Source of the DNA: Stagonosporopsis chrysanthemi
Lineage: Eukaryota > Ascomycota > Dothideomycetes > Pleosporales > Didymellaceae
DNA: 64,000 nt
Direction of reading: 5' to 3'
Assembly: GCA_022560025.1 (NCBI GenBank)
Contig: JAFISE010000011.1
Span: 1 to 64,000, forward strand
In this document: positions 11,601 to 23,037 of the stretch, piece by piece
How the letters are laid out: every line of letters starts with the position of its first letter
Position numbering within the stretch: the stretch's first letter is position 1
The notes under the pieces: model-generated
The model's input: the letters and a program-made list of their open reading frames with translations, nothing else
The model's database searches: none
Told to the model about the DNA's origin: nothing
Made by a program: the position numbers and the translations under genes

Positions 11601-11753
11601 AGATCTCTAGTATCTTAACTATAGTATAAACAATTTAAGGACTTGTTTAGTTTAGGCGTAATACCCTAGCTGCGCTTGTGCAAATAACTAAACAAACTGT
11701 AGTAATATTATTATAAAGCTGTTACTAGCTAGGACAAGTTTTAAAGTATAATA

Positions 11754-12033
11754 TAATAACACAGGATGCTAGAGGGGTCTAAATTGTATAGGTATCTGCT
11801 ACAAGGTGTATAAGAGCACTAAGATAAACTGCAGGACTAGATCTCTATTCTTATAGGTCTTGTACAAAAGGATACTTTAAAACTATCTATCTAAACTCTG
11901 TAGAGGCTTCTCTTCTTATACCTAGAAGCTTAGAGAAGACTGTACTAAGGAGCAGTTAGAAGACAGATCTAAGTCAAGTAGTTGTTAGGTAATGTAAGAT
12001 AGGCTTAAAGAACTTAGCTTGTTCTTATATTAT
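11754..12033 (-). repeat. 5' LTR of the gypsy element
   Basis: 280 bases matching 4798-5077. The bases on its inner side (about 11650-11753) are shared with the truncated family member at 1757-1862, so they are leader sequence of the element. No tRNA primer-binding site could be recognised just inside it. Confidence 0.88.
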
Positions 12034-13654
12034 CTTTGCATACTTTTTTTTTTCTCTTGCCTACTATTAATACTTCTCTTCTTTAATCTTCTCTTTATAT
12101 AGCTTATTAGCAGCTACTAACTTTTTTATCTCTGCTTTTTTTTACTTTTTTTCTTCTTTGTTCTTCTTATTAATAGCTATTTAAACCTATGCCTCTTAAA
12201 TAGACTAAGGAGACTACACTATTACTTTGCTATAGTACTCTTAATACTATTATAAGTCTAATTACTTACTAGGTTGCTTCTAACACTTCTACTTTAGGTA
12301 TAGCTTTTGCTTTAAGCTATTAAGTTTGCTGTAAAGAAGCTCTACCTAAGTTAATAAGTAGTAGATAGTTTAGCTAAGCTTCTATATACTTACACTATAT
12401 AGATCTTTTACTTCTATAAATAGTATAGTATAAGCTTATAGCTAATCTTTTATAGAATAAGTAGTAGAACTAGAAGTAACTAAGCTTAAGCTTATAAGTA
12501 TTGTATAGCAGAATCTATTAAGTATAACGTTAGAGTTTAGTAAGTCTATCTTTATAGCAGTAAAGGCGTTTTGTATAAGCTTATCTTTAAACGTGTGTAC
12601 CTAGGCAGGCTAGAATAAGCTAAAAAAGTTAGCTTTTATTAACAGCAATAGACTTTAAGTCTTCTAAAAGTAGTTATCTAGCTTAAAAGTATATATAGAA
12701 GAGAGAGGCTTAAAGTAGACTATATCTAATAGCTATAGTATCTAGGTACTATAAGGTAGTAAAATAGCTAGTATAATCTAATTCTAATTGTAGTAGTTAA
12801 TAAAGTCTTGTATTAAGTAGCTTCTATAGCTATCTACTATTAAAAGCTTATAGCTTCTATACGCCTTTGCCTTAGTATAACAGTTAAATACCTACTTAAG
12901 CTAGGCTAATCTAATATTATTATTTGTTAAGCCTATAGGCAAAGAAGCTATATAAACTTAGTATATTTCTACCTTAATATTAGCTACCTAATAACTTTAG
13001 ATTGTAGAGTTTTTTAATATAAATATAATACTAAGAAGCAAAGCAGTCTTATTAGTATAGATAGAAGCTAGTAAGCTTACTTACTCTTACAAGCTATCTT
13101 AATAAGCTTGCTAAACCTTCTTCTTTTTATATTAACACCTACTAAAGATATACTTTGTCTTTTCTAGTACTCTAATTACAAAGCTTTTTTTATCTATATT
13201 GTATATATTCTTAGGTTTAATATTGTATTTAGTAATTTTTTACTATAGTAGGCTAAAGTATAGCTTATACTTATACCTAGACTTAGCGTTGTAGCAATTA
13301 GAGTCTATACCTGTTGTCTATTAAGTAAGTAAGCTAGTTAAGGTAACAGTTAAGAAAGCGTGTAACCTAGCTATTAGAGACAGGAGTTTATACAATAGTA
13401 AAGGCAAAATTGTGTACTATAGTGTATAAAAGTGTTGTATAACGCGTAGTAAGTAAATTTATATACTTTACAAGGTCTAATTCTTGTTGTAGGGTAAGCT
13501 TCTGCTGCTGCTTGTTAGCAACTGCCTAGGGAACCTAATTGCGTTAATAGACGCACAACAATGTAGAGCAATTAACACTGTGTTTTTTTTGCAATCTAAG
13601 TATATACAAATTTATTGCTAGGCTTTAAATTATAGATCTCTGTAATAGCATTAT

Positions 13655-14358
13655 CTATTCCTGGCATAGTGGTGGAGTTATTACGCGTCAAAATAGGTGC
13701 GTTGTTTGGTTATACTGTGCATTGGTTGAATCCGTGCATTGGGTGCACGGACACGGTATTCATCGAATCCTGCGAAGGTTGTACAGGTTGGTATTCAGAC
13801 GACCTAAGGTCCTGGGCCCTTTGTGCAAGATCCTAGCGCAATCTTGATGTCTGGACAGGCCCACTCCGCGTACCAATCTGCCAGGTACAGAGCATTCTGA
13901 CGTCTCATGGAGATTTGCAACTGCCTGTCTGCATTCTAGCGGATTTCGTCTTTCCCATGTTCCGAGCCTCAGGCCGATGCAATTGGGTACTGACTACGTT
14001 GTTGCTTCGACAACCTGCAGCGGTGGAGAAAGGCTCAGCTTGCAGTGATCTCTTCATCTGCTGCATTGGGCTAGCGGAGTCGCTTTCCTTTTGTCCAAGT
14101 TTAGCTATTCGAGATGTCGTGTACTGATCGCTGGGTTGCGCTTGGAGACATGCTCCCGATTGTCGAGCAATCTCGATCATTGACGTAGTAGTAGAAGACG
14201 ACAAGCAGTGACAGACGACGACTCAGGGCGTTTAAAAGTGTATAAGTATGACTATTTTGTTCTCTTGCATCTTATCATATAACAAAAACTTCTCATACCT
14301 CACCAAACGATCCACCAACGCTTCCAACCCCTTTCTACTTCCTCAACCAGCAGTCAAC
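13655..14358. promoter_or_regulatory. transposon/gene boundary and con-6 upstream region
   Basis: Composition switches from TA-rich to ordinary at about 13,655. The short frames on both strands here look random and match nothing I know. Immediately before the con-6-like gene there is an A/T-rich core (GTTTAAAAGTGTATAAGTA, near 14230-14248) followed by a pyrimidine- and CA-rich leader, consistent with a core promoter and 5' UTR. Confidence 0.5.
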
Positions 14359-14653
14359 ATGCCTACAGACGCCCAGATCGCCGGTGGCCACAAGGCTAAT
14401 GTCAACAACCCCAACACTTCTGAAGAGTCCAAGCAGCACAGTCGCGAGGTAATTCCACAGGACTTTCGCTTCGTCCCTAAGAATGTATTGACCAGGGCAG
14501 ATTCTCGACTCAGGCGACTTCAGCTCCGCTGGTAAGGATGACGCCGATAAGAATCCGAACAACGTTGCTGGTGGTCTCAAGGCCACCATCAACAATGCCA
14601 ACAACTCCGAAGAGACTAAGCAATCTGCCAGAGAGCGCCTCGAGGGAATGTGA
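14359..14653 (+). CDS. con-6: conidiation-specific protein 6-like (Con-6 family)
   Basis: Two exons, 14359-14448 and 14501-14653, with a 52-bp GT-AG intron, give 80 residues. The protein contains two tandem copies of the Con-6 motif: GGHKANVNNPNTSEESKQHS near residues 10-28 and GGLKATINNANNSEETKQSA near residues 52-71. The splice chosen is the only one nearby that keeps both repeats in frame, joining HSRE to ILDSGDFSSAGKDD. Small hydrophilic Con-6 proteins accumulate during conidiation in Neurospora and its relatives. Their biochemical role is not established, although protection of spores under drying has been proposed. The gene is the first intact one beyond the RIP block, only about 0.7 kb from its edge, and shows no RIP damage. 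The closest neighbour of related function is the BrlA-like regulator 8.7 kb downstream. Confidence 0.9.
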
Positions 14654-14948
14654 GAGGCTCATGCTGGTACATGATTCTAGCTTTATACTTTTGAAAGATT
14701 GGCAGATCGAGCATAAGGAAGACCATTTAGCTAGCCGTAAGATGTCGAACGTTTTGAGAATTTTCCCGATCCCGAGAAATTTTTTGCCGTGATATGCGAG
14801 CTCGCAGCACCTGTCATTCGTGGGGTTTCCCGTTCGTCTTCATATCCGTGTTGACGAGGCTCTTTTACAGCCCTGGAATCATGGTTCCTCGTACAAAAAG
14901 ACATAGACGACTGTTCCGATCTCTGATTGACTGATGGGTTCTCCTTCA

Positions 14949-15445
14949 TTATGTCGCTCCGTGCTCCTTGTTCAACAATGCCATCACCACTTCGACAACA
15001 CGTTTGAAGCCTTCCATCTCTTCCTCAACTGTGCCTCCCATGCCGGCATTGACAAAGCTCATAGAACTACTGACGTAGATTGGCTTGCCGGTCCTTCGTG
15101 CGAGCACTTTTGAGAGCCGTGTCGTAAAATCGAGCGTCGCGCCGTGGGTGAAGAGGGGCGTACTGAGAGGCTGGCTTGGTGTGACTTTCTGTAGCGAGGT
15201 GTCAGCTTGAACTGGGTACTGCACACACTTTCATTATTTATACGTACATTTGGCATTGCATACACCAGCGACCCTAGTGGCACTGAAGACGCAGCATCAG
15301 GTGTGGAGGTAGTGAGATACAACGTGATGTTTGGACCATTGTCATGCAGCCGCAGGTTGATGTCCGTTCGTGGGGCCTTGGGCAGTGGGACTGAGATCTC
15401 AATAGGCGCGTGCGACGCGTAACCATTGGCAACTGTGGTAGCCAT
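14949..15445 (-). CDS. proteasome assembly chaperone 4-like protein
   Basis: Exons 15248-15445 and 14949-15188, split by a 59-bp intron with a strong GTACGT donor, encode 145 residues starting MATTVANGY. After splicing the sequence reads GSLVYAMPNKVTPSQPLSTPLF, followed by ATLDFTTRLSKVLARRTGKPIYVSSSM and a conserved acidic tail EEEMEGFKRVVE. This matches the PAC4/PSMG4-type family, whose members help assemble the 20S proteasome alpha ring. An upstream in-frame start 28 codons earlier exists (15529), but it extends into the promoter shared with the methyltransferase, so the shorter start is preferred. The gene is head-to-head with the next one over 180 bp. Family assignment rests on sequence resemblance from memory. 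Confidence 0.75.
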
Positions 15446-15625
15446 TGTGTCGTGTGAATGTGTTGTTGCTGTTGCAGATGAGCTCGATCTCACCCCACAT
15501 GACGCACGGACTTCGCGCAAATACCCCACGCTTCCAACTTCAACTCAGAATGAACCTTCCCGAGACACTATTTCGAATTCCAACCACTGTTTGATGGTTC
15601 TACACGATCCGTCCATTCAAGCCAC
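15446..15625. promoter_or_regulatory. bidirectional promoter, 180 bp
   Basis: The start codons of the PAC4-like gene (minus strand) and the N2227 methyltransferase gene (plus strand) are only 180 bases apart, so both must be driven from this interval or from within the opposite gene. No TATA box is evident. Confidence 0.6.
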
Positions 15626-16985
15626 ATGGACGACTCTATCATGGAGACAAAGGAATGGGAAGGAGATTTCGATCCTCTGGCAGACCCGGATGAAAAGCAA
15701 CATCTGCTCTCCGTCTTGGACTCCTTTCGGTCAGTGACCCAAGCTTCGATTTCAATAACCAAAGCCAATGTTGAATAGATCATACCGCCGCCTGGCGCAC
15801 TTTAACGGCACACATGTTCGACGACAGGCTTTCTACTCTCTCCCCCAAGAACACTGGATGATGCTATCGAAGCCGCCCTTCTCGGTCCTGGACTCTCTGA
15901 ATAAGATGGATGATCTTATCGATAGTAATTCGGAGCTCGCCGAAGCTATCTTCGTGGCCGGATTTAAAGGATTTATTGCCCCGACCATTGACAGTGACTG
16001 GGTGGCGTCTATCGTGCCTGAGAAGTATGCTCACGATGAGTACCAAATTTGCTCAATTGTCATGGACCACCTGGACGTACATACCACTCAGAATGATATG
16101 GACAAAGCGAGAAGCTGTATCAATCAATTCTACCGAGACTGGAGTGATGCCGGCAACATTGAAAGGAAGAGCTGCTTCAGACCGGTACTGGACTCTTTGC
16201 ATACAGAGTACACCAGCAGACTAAAGTTCACTCCTGGATTAGACAGATCAGACATGAGAGTTTTGGTCCCAGGTGCTGGACTGGGTCGTTCCGTCTTCGA
16301 TATTTGTCAGGCTGGCTTCAGCGTCGAAGGAAACGAAATTTCGTATCATGAATTAATGGCAAGTTCTCTTGTGTTGAATCATACCAAGAAAGCTGGCCAA
16401 TTCAACATCGCTCCTTTCGCTCTGAGCTGTTCGAATCATCTTTCGCGTGTCGACCAGTTTCAAACATTCGCGGTTCCTGACGTGCACCCAGGCACTGCGC
16501 TGGCGACAGGACCAAGCTCAAAAGTCCCAGCACACGAGCGAATGAGCATGTCCACGGGCGATTTCTGCGTCCTGTACAGCTCGCCTGACTCCGCAAGCAC
16601 GTTTGACGCTGTTGCAACTATTTTTTTTATCGACACAGCGCCTAATGTGATCCGCTACGTCGAAGCCGTACGGAAATGCCTCAAGCCAGGTGGAATTTGG
16701 GTTAATCTTGGACCCTTACTCTGGCACCAGGCGCCTCGAGAACTAGGCAAAAGTTCCGACAGCGAGGAGCAGCGCCAGCATTCTCATACACAGGATGCAG
16801 GTATTGGCGATCCAGGGTCAGTTGAGTTGACGAACGAAGAAGTACTAGCTTTAGTTGAACAACTGGGCTTCAGTATCGAAAGACACGAATCTGGCAAGCT
16901 AGAGACAGGCTACATGTCGAATCCGAGAAGCCTACTACAGAACACATATCGCCCCGTCTTCTGGATCGCGAGGAAATCGCAGTAA
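15626..16985 (+). CDS. carnosine N-methyltransferase-like protein (N2227 family)
   Basis: Exons 15626-15729 and 15779-16985, with a 49-bp intron, give 436 residues. The first exon supplies MDDSIMETKEWEGDFDPLAD, and the join reads LDSFRSYRRLAHFNGTHVRR. The S-adenosylmethionine site RVLVPGAGLGRSVFDICQAG lies near residue 195, followed by EGNEISYHELMASSLVLNH. The carboxyl part has GGIWVNLGPLLWH and a late LTNEEVLALVEQLGF. These are hallmarks of the N2227/CARNMT1 family (yeast YNL092W type). Its members methylate the imidazole of carnosine or related His-containing substrates, and the true fungal substrate is uncertain. The length is usual for the family. It is transcribed divergently from the proteasome chaperone gene. 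Confidence 0.88.
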
Positions 16986-19900
16986 CAGCAAGAAAGCGAT
17001 CAAAGATACACCCACCACAAACATGCATCGCTGGAAATATGTGCGCTCTGACTTCCTTGAGTATGCTGGTCTGGGCTGTACCATCCGCTCCCAAATCGTC
17101 CAAATTTTCCCACAAGCATCAGTACGATGGTCTTGCATAAGCCACTCTGGCGAACTTGCCCTTTGTCGCATACCACTTCGCGGACCTCCGCTTCATGGCT
17201 AACAGGGTCTTGCCATTCTCTGTATGGTAGTGAAAACCTTCCGTCCTGATTCATGAGGATTGTCAAAATCGTGTCAACATCTGATATTACTTTCTCGGAT
17301 GGTACATGCATTACATGTGACCTGATATGTGCACCTAGCTCATGCGGGCGGCTGCGTACAACATTCATCAACACCCAGAATTTGTGGCTTCTGACAGTGC
17401 TTTCACGCAGCCACTACGACACGACTCAAGAGACACAGCATACTGGTCGACACTAGTGTATGCGACCCTAGGTTCAGTCAAAATCCACCACGGTGAAGGA
17501 ATTCGGCGCCACTCAACCCGTCTTGTGTTGATGCCGATACGGTATGTGCGCTCGCTTTGTGCAATATAATCGTACGGCATGCAGACAAGGCTATACCTTA
17601 TGGGCCAAGAAAGATGTACAGCCGATGGTATCCTTTCAAGTCTTGGTGTGTCCGACAATTGGGTAATGCTGTGGTGCACTGATCATTCCATTCATCGAGT
17701 GACAGCCACCAGAACATCTCAATGCCGGAAATTATGGCGCGAGATGACGGATCTTCTACCGTCTCCCCATCAAGATCGGTGCACGGTATCGACAAGACGG
17801 TGTCTGATCTGCTAGGCAACATACATGCATGTCGATATGGCGAGCAGTTTGAGAGCGGGGTCATTATACATAACATATCTCAATGCCAGAGATGACACGG
17901 CCTCCCGTGGTTGATCGGTGTGCCAGAGTGCGTGGTTCATGCAGAACATAATGGTCATAGTGCGCCATTTACCCTGGCACCGGTGTGCATCATTGTTTTG
18001 CGCAATTCGTGGCCGAGATATTGGCTGCCAAGTCGAAGAAGACACGGAGACTCAACTATGGACACGGCCCAATTTGCCGTCACCGTTGTGTCGGGTTTCA
18101 ATACGTCGGCGGTACGCAACGAAGTGAAGGCACACAAACTTTGGTCGAGGCCACAGAAGGTTTGTATTTCGATTGGAATTGTTATCGGTCTGATGCTAAA
18201 TGACGTCTAGCTGTTGCTTTACGCAGTTGTCCCATGTTGAGGCGCAAGGTACTAATCCACCAACGTGCTAATGTTGTAGCTCATCCCTATTGCACCTCAA
18301 CAGCCTTGCCGTCCGCTAAAAAGGCACCGCCGCAAGTTCCGCGGATCTGTTCTGATCAGCCCATCTTTTCGGACCTCTCAGATCATAAAGAAGGTGGGTG
18401 AGAGACACTGACGCTAATCTATCTGCATATCATGGAAAGGAGGTACTCGCGCAATCCAAGACTGCTTTTTTGCACCTAGTACAAATTGAATTAGTGTTCT
18501 GGTTAGCTACTGTCCTGCCGAACTTGAGCTTGAACACTTGGAGGGTCTCAATTGGAGCTGGCTGACTCGGGACTTGTAGCCCGTTTTCTGCACAACATGG
18601 AAGCGGATGTAAGCTTCCTTCTAGGACGCGTGATGTGAATTCAACCACAAACCCACTCATCAAAACTGCGTTTCGGCGAAGTTCGCCTCGTAGATACAAC
18701 CGAAGGCAGCCTTCATGCTGGTGAACGCACGTATTGTACATCTCGATGAAGTTGCACCGCATAATGAGAATGTGTGAACAGAGGCGTAAGTAGAGTAGTG
18801 GAGCGACAGTCGGCCCGTGGTGGCCTTGAATGCAGTGATGTGGTAGGACATGGCAAAAAGAGCCGGCAAATCGGTCCAAAGGGGACGCTATCTGAGGACG
18901 CTGTTGGGGTATTGGAGGCAAAAGACGAGCTTTGCTGAAGTCCATTGATCGATCACGATAAGCTGACCGGTCCGCCACAGTCTGCTGATGTCTTGCCGCT
19001 CATGATGTACCGATCAGGTCCTGATTTGAGTCAGAGCGCCTGTGACGGCATCTCAGCATGTGCCCCTTTTTTCCACAGAGCACAGAGCAGTATGTCGTGC
19101 ATAACCATGAAGCTCGCCACGTCAAATGGCCTGGGGATGTCGTCCGGATAGACGCTACCATACCAGTGATAGGTGCGCAGTGTTTTGGTATTCGTAACGG
19201 CGTCCTCAAAGTAGAAGGATGTGTCAATTCGCCCATCACGAGCCGCTCAGCTGGTAGTTATCGGGCCTGTTCATCAATGGGGTTACACAGCTAACGGCTT
19301 CTTTTTCTCATGCATGGCGGGATTAACTCCGATGACTGAAAGGGCGAGTATGGCAATTGAAAAGATCCCCGTACGCCATGCTTTTATTCATACTGAAATT
19401 ATTGGCTCGAGCTCCTCGTGGATGTTCGCAGGGTTTCAGAGGTCCTGAAGCCTCGAATCACAACGGGATGGACATACAGGTATCAGAGACATAACTTTGA
19501 TACTTTCTGTCTTCTGACTGAAGGTCCACAGAATTCTGAACCTGTTACTTGGCGTTACAAGACATAGTAAATGAAAAATCATGCGTGTTGATATGATGGC
19601 GGCGGAGCCTGAGGTCATTACGGGCGGCTGCCTCTGCCTAGCTCGGTCTGAAGGAGGATGTGTCCGTCTCGTGTATGACATGAGGCCTGTCAAGTGGCTC
19701 ATGTGTTTGCTATCGACGTCAGAAGAATGCTAAATCGAGTGTATGCGTGGCCTCTTGAGTGACAGGCGAGGAATGACTCCAAATCTCGGTAGGAATTACG
19801 GAAGCGAAGGACTGGAAATAGTGAGTTCAGTGGGAAACTATGCGATGCTGGTCCCCTGAGAACGACGGAAGCTTTGTCCCGTCGCGGACGATCGGGGGGC

Positions 19901-21520
19901 CGAGCACACCCTGAGTACCTGCTTCAACGGCAGCCCGCAATGGTGCTCCCACTCACCGTCGCAAGCGACACTAGCAGTCGATGTGTCAAGGACCTGCGGT
20001 AGCTCCACGGGCCGCACATACCACTCTCAACGGCGGATCGTTCAAGTGGACCACTCATACCGCCGTAAAGCCGGCTTTCTCACTACCGCCGCCGATCCTT
20101 GCACGGACGATGGTAATACGTCTAACAAAGAGGTACATGGTAGCTTGGCATGCGTGTGAAGCTGCCGTTACAGAGCATTGTTCGCAATTTGCCCTTGCTG
20201 TGATGTATGCAAGCTGTGTCGCGCGATTCTTTTGTGCAGCCTCGAACAAAGAAAAAAGCAACTGGGACGCGTCCCTTATCCCTGTCTGACGATTCTTTAC
20301 TATCCACAGTGAAAGCGTGCTTAGGTGAAGTGGGTGAGTACAACCCTCATGCAAGTTGCCAAGTCTATCGTCCAATGAGTTTTGTGCCATCATCATGCTG
20401 CCATGTTCGCTTGGATATCAGATTCTCGAGTTAAAACGATCGTTCGCAAAATCTAATATTGTGGCGACTTGGGCTATTGTGGGCATGCCAACGTTCTGGG
20501 GTCGTAACGACCAGTAAGCTGTCAAGCCGTTGACACCTCACATGGAGAGACTGGAATGGAGATCATTCCAAGCGAGGTTGGAGGAACAGACGCCATTGCG
20601 CAATCCCTCCATGCTGTATTTTGTCTGAAGGATGCAGGTGTTGTGGCTGCTTCTCCATTATTACCCGCGCGAGCGTTTGAGCAAGCGCCCCTTTGTTTGA
20701 AACGCGTAAGATGGACGCGATGATAGAGCCTGAGGTAACCTTGACATATGGAGTGTGTCCTTACGCGAGTGCGCCCTGCATATTCCAGGACTAGCTGTCT
20801 GGAACACCGAAATCTTCCTCTTGCGTGTTTGTTCCAGGTCTATTAGGCAGCTCGAAACGAGATCAGTACGTACGCTGTACAGAACCGAAATTCGATTTCG
20901 AGGCCAACTCCAAGAGCTTTAGTCGAGGCGTCTCTTGATAGCTTTGAATCGCGCCACTAGTGGACTGCATTCTGACCACGGGCGAAACTGTGCGCAGCAA
21001 TGCGCTCCAACCTGCAGGATCTCAATCCGCGGACCGAGAACTAAAGCCTCACAGATCCAGGCTGTCTTTCTGCTCGGGATCCAAAGCGGTAGGAATTGTC
21101 TACAAAGTCCGCTTTTCCGTGCAAGTCCCCCTCTTTCGGCACTGAATCAGGTAGCACAGATTCGTATAAGGAGACTTTTGACCAATGTTGAGCCTCAGAT
21201 TACAGTTAGACGCGGTGCTACAAGCGAGTTGACCAGTACTTTCCATGCGTTGTCATGCACGTCATTTTGACTGTGGGGCCGGTTTGCCGTTTGATGTAGC
21301 GCGAAAAGTAGAGCATGGAGAACTGGCAGCGCCTGTCGCACAGGCATCAATATTACTGATCCACATCAGCGGATGTCGTGGGTACTGCTGATCTTTGCTC
21401 CTTTCCATCCATGACGCCGTTTACGTTGTGGAGGTTGTATCACAGTTTTTGTATCATGGTTTTGTCTTTTCAGTCACGCCGGTCTGATAGAAAACGTCTA
21501 AGGCATCGTGGTTGTATTGT

Positions 21521-21593
21521 CCGGAGAACATGTAAGGTCCCGTGCAGTCAACCGTGGGTGTAGTCCCCGGAGAATATGTAAGGTCCCGTGCAG
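21521..21593. repeat. 27-bp direct repeat, two copies
   Basis: Copies at 21521-21547 and 21567-21593 differ at one position (C/T) and start 46 bases apart. Both contain GTAAGGTCCCGTGCAG. This is the only obvious ordered repeat in the gene-poor stretch and could be a pair of protein-binding sites or a small local duplication. Confidence 0.75.
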
Positions 21594-22582
21594 AGATTCA
21601 GTAGCTTGCCGTGAGCTACCCGTATCGGGCACAATGCATTGCCAAATCCCTTCAACCAATAAGATGTGAGCTTTTGAATTGTATCCTCAGTAGTGATAAC
21701 GTCTCAAACGAACTCTTTGTGGGCAACGCTCAGCCCTGCTTCCACCGAGATTGCACTAACGGCTGCGTGCTAAATGTGTAATGCAGCGCGTGAGTTGCAG
21801 GCTTTGATGCAGCCTCTGATACCACAACACGGTGTGGCTTGTCAAGCCCGATTCATCATTGTGGTGAACCTAACTGCTCTGCCGTCTTTGATGCTGTGTA
21901 ACACAACATCCCAGCAGACGCATGCCCATCGCTTTCTTTGCAGAAAACAATCAACAAAAGATGGTCAAACAGTCTCACTCGTTTTGATACAACAGACATG
22001 AAGGGAGCTGGTGTATGAGTCTGGTGAAGCTGAGCAGTAACAGAGTGAGTATCTTTATACCAGTGCATCAGTGGTGCCGAAGATCACACTCGCATTGAAC
22101 CGATGACGGGGCGTTAAGGTGGCATCCATGAAGAATTACCTCCTCTAGCTGGGAGCGAGTCGACATCGCAGCGAGGCCTCCGCCAAAGATCGACCTGATC
22201 GGAGCGAATGTCGTTGTACAACATGGTCGTTTCTCCACCAACTAATCCAGATCTAGTCAGAGCCAGCAACGAGAGACATTCCTCTGCGGATGCTTTCGCG
22301 CCTTCCGCTAGAAGGTTCGCGTAACAATAGATGCAAAGCCAATGTGGCAGTGTCAAGGTTCGAGAGCGGAGTTTTACGCGGATTTTCAGAGGATCTGGTG
22401 TGCCAGTAGGCATGGGTGTGCTAGAGGTATTGAAAGCCGACGCGAGCTGACGTACAATCAACGGCGCATTCCCCGTGGTAGGTTCCTGAGGTTCCATCCC
22501 AGCGACGAGGCGCTTGCGAGTCTCTCAGGTTACAGCGCGCAACAAGCCCGACGCCTATCACAGTACCCAGCAACACATTAAG

Positions 22583-22789
22583 ATGCCTGCAAGGCTATCT
22601 GTGTCCTTGTATACTCCACAGCTACCGCTCCCGTTGCAGGACTGTTGTGCTCTTACACCAGCCGATCTGAGCTTGGATGTTTTACCGCGTAAGTACCTGG
22701 ATCTAAGCCCGGGCCCCTTGCAGTCGTACCACAATCCGGTTGAAAGATCCTTCAGCGTTGTTCACCTAAAATTCCATCGGAACGGTTGA
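22583..22789 (+). other. possible upstream ORF in the leader of the C2H2 gene
   Basis: An ATG here opens a 68-codon frame ending about 310 bases before the main start. It has no recognisable domain. A. nidulans brlA-beta carries a translated upstream ORF, so an uORF would suit a brlA-type gene. Nothing shows that this stretch is transcribed, however. Confidence 0.25.
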
Positions 22790-23037
22790 GGCAAGACTAC
22801 ACGCCATTCCAAAGCCCTGCCTCCACTACGTTCGCGACCGCGCCTTAGTCTTGTGTCAATGTGCCACAGACGTTAGTGAGAAGATCCCGAGTTTCCGCCG
22901 CCGTATGATCTCAGTCTCGCCCGCCTGGACCCTGATTCATAAGCTCGCTCGAAGTCCCGTCTTCTTATCACAGCAGTCATCTATCAACACCTCGATATTT
23001 CATCAACGGCTTCTCGCATAATAGACTCACATCAAGA

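Larger units (their letters stand above)
4798..12033 (-). mobile_element. Ty3/gypsy LTR retrotransposon (chromovirus-like), RIP-inactivated
   Basis: A 7,236-bp element with two 280-bp LTRs. Read on the minus strand it has the order 5' LTR (11754-12033), gag with an intact CCHC knuckle (near 10385-10438), reverse transcriptase (about 8829-9400), RNase H region, integrase (about 6640-7590), chromodomain (about 6510-6635), two extra eroded frames (5230-6290), polypurine tract and 3' LTR (4798-5077). RT before integrase and a chromodomain at the integrase end place it among Ty3/gypsy chromoviruses. Every frame is broken by TAG/TAA, so it cannot be autonomous. It sits inside a pogo copy with a probable 5-bp target duplication. 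Confidence 0.9.
4430..13600 (-). pseudogene. pogo/Fot1-type DDE transposase, right copy, split by a gypsy insertion
   Basis: The element lies on the minus strand in two pieces, about 4430-4797 and 12034-13600. It decodes from the right. From about 13530 it reads KQQQKLTLQQELDLVKYI with some stops replaced, then SNS*VTRFLN at about 13360-13380, the typical end of a CENP-B-type helix-turn-helix domain. The DDE region follows and mirrors the left copy. The basic tail is cut at 4797/12034, where the gypsy element sits. The flanks ATTTG (4793-4797) and CTTTG (12034-12038) are probably the two versions of the 5-bp target duplication, because the uninterrupted left copy reads CTTTG at the equivalent point. 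Nesting therefore dates this pogo copy as older than the gypsy insertion. Confidence 0.8.
1..13655. other. RIP-degraded, TA-rich transposon block
   Basis: This whole stretch is dominated by TA-containing words and is poor in CA and TG compared with the DNA to its right. It contains no intact gene: the longest reading frame is 65 codons. Known element families can still be decoded when TAG and TAA are read through as former Gln or Trp codons. This is the expected result of repeat-induced point mutation, which in Pezizomycotina changes C to T mainly at CpA. The block ends within a few tens of bases around 13,655, where composition becomes ordinary. The left end is the window edge, so the full length is unknown. 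Confidence 0.92.

Noticed and set aside
15446..15529. Upstream start for the PAC4-like protein (28 extra residues)
   Set aside because: The extension is low-complexity, occupies nearly half of the 180-bp shared promoter, and precedes a better start at MATTVANGY.
18430..18978. 182-codon minus-strand frame as a gene
   Set aside because: No domain, no clear start context or neighbours. Kept only as a point to test within the gene-poor region.
22340..22380. tRNA B-box-like GGTTCGAG word
   Set aside because: No matching A box or cloverleaf around it. No tRNA gene was found anywhere in the window.
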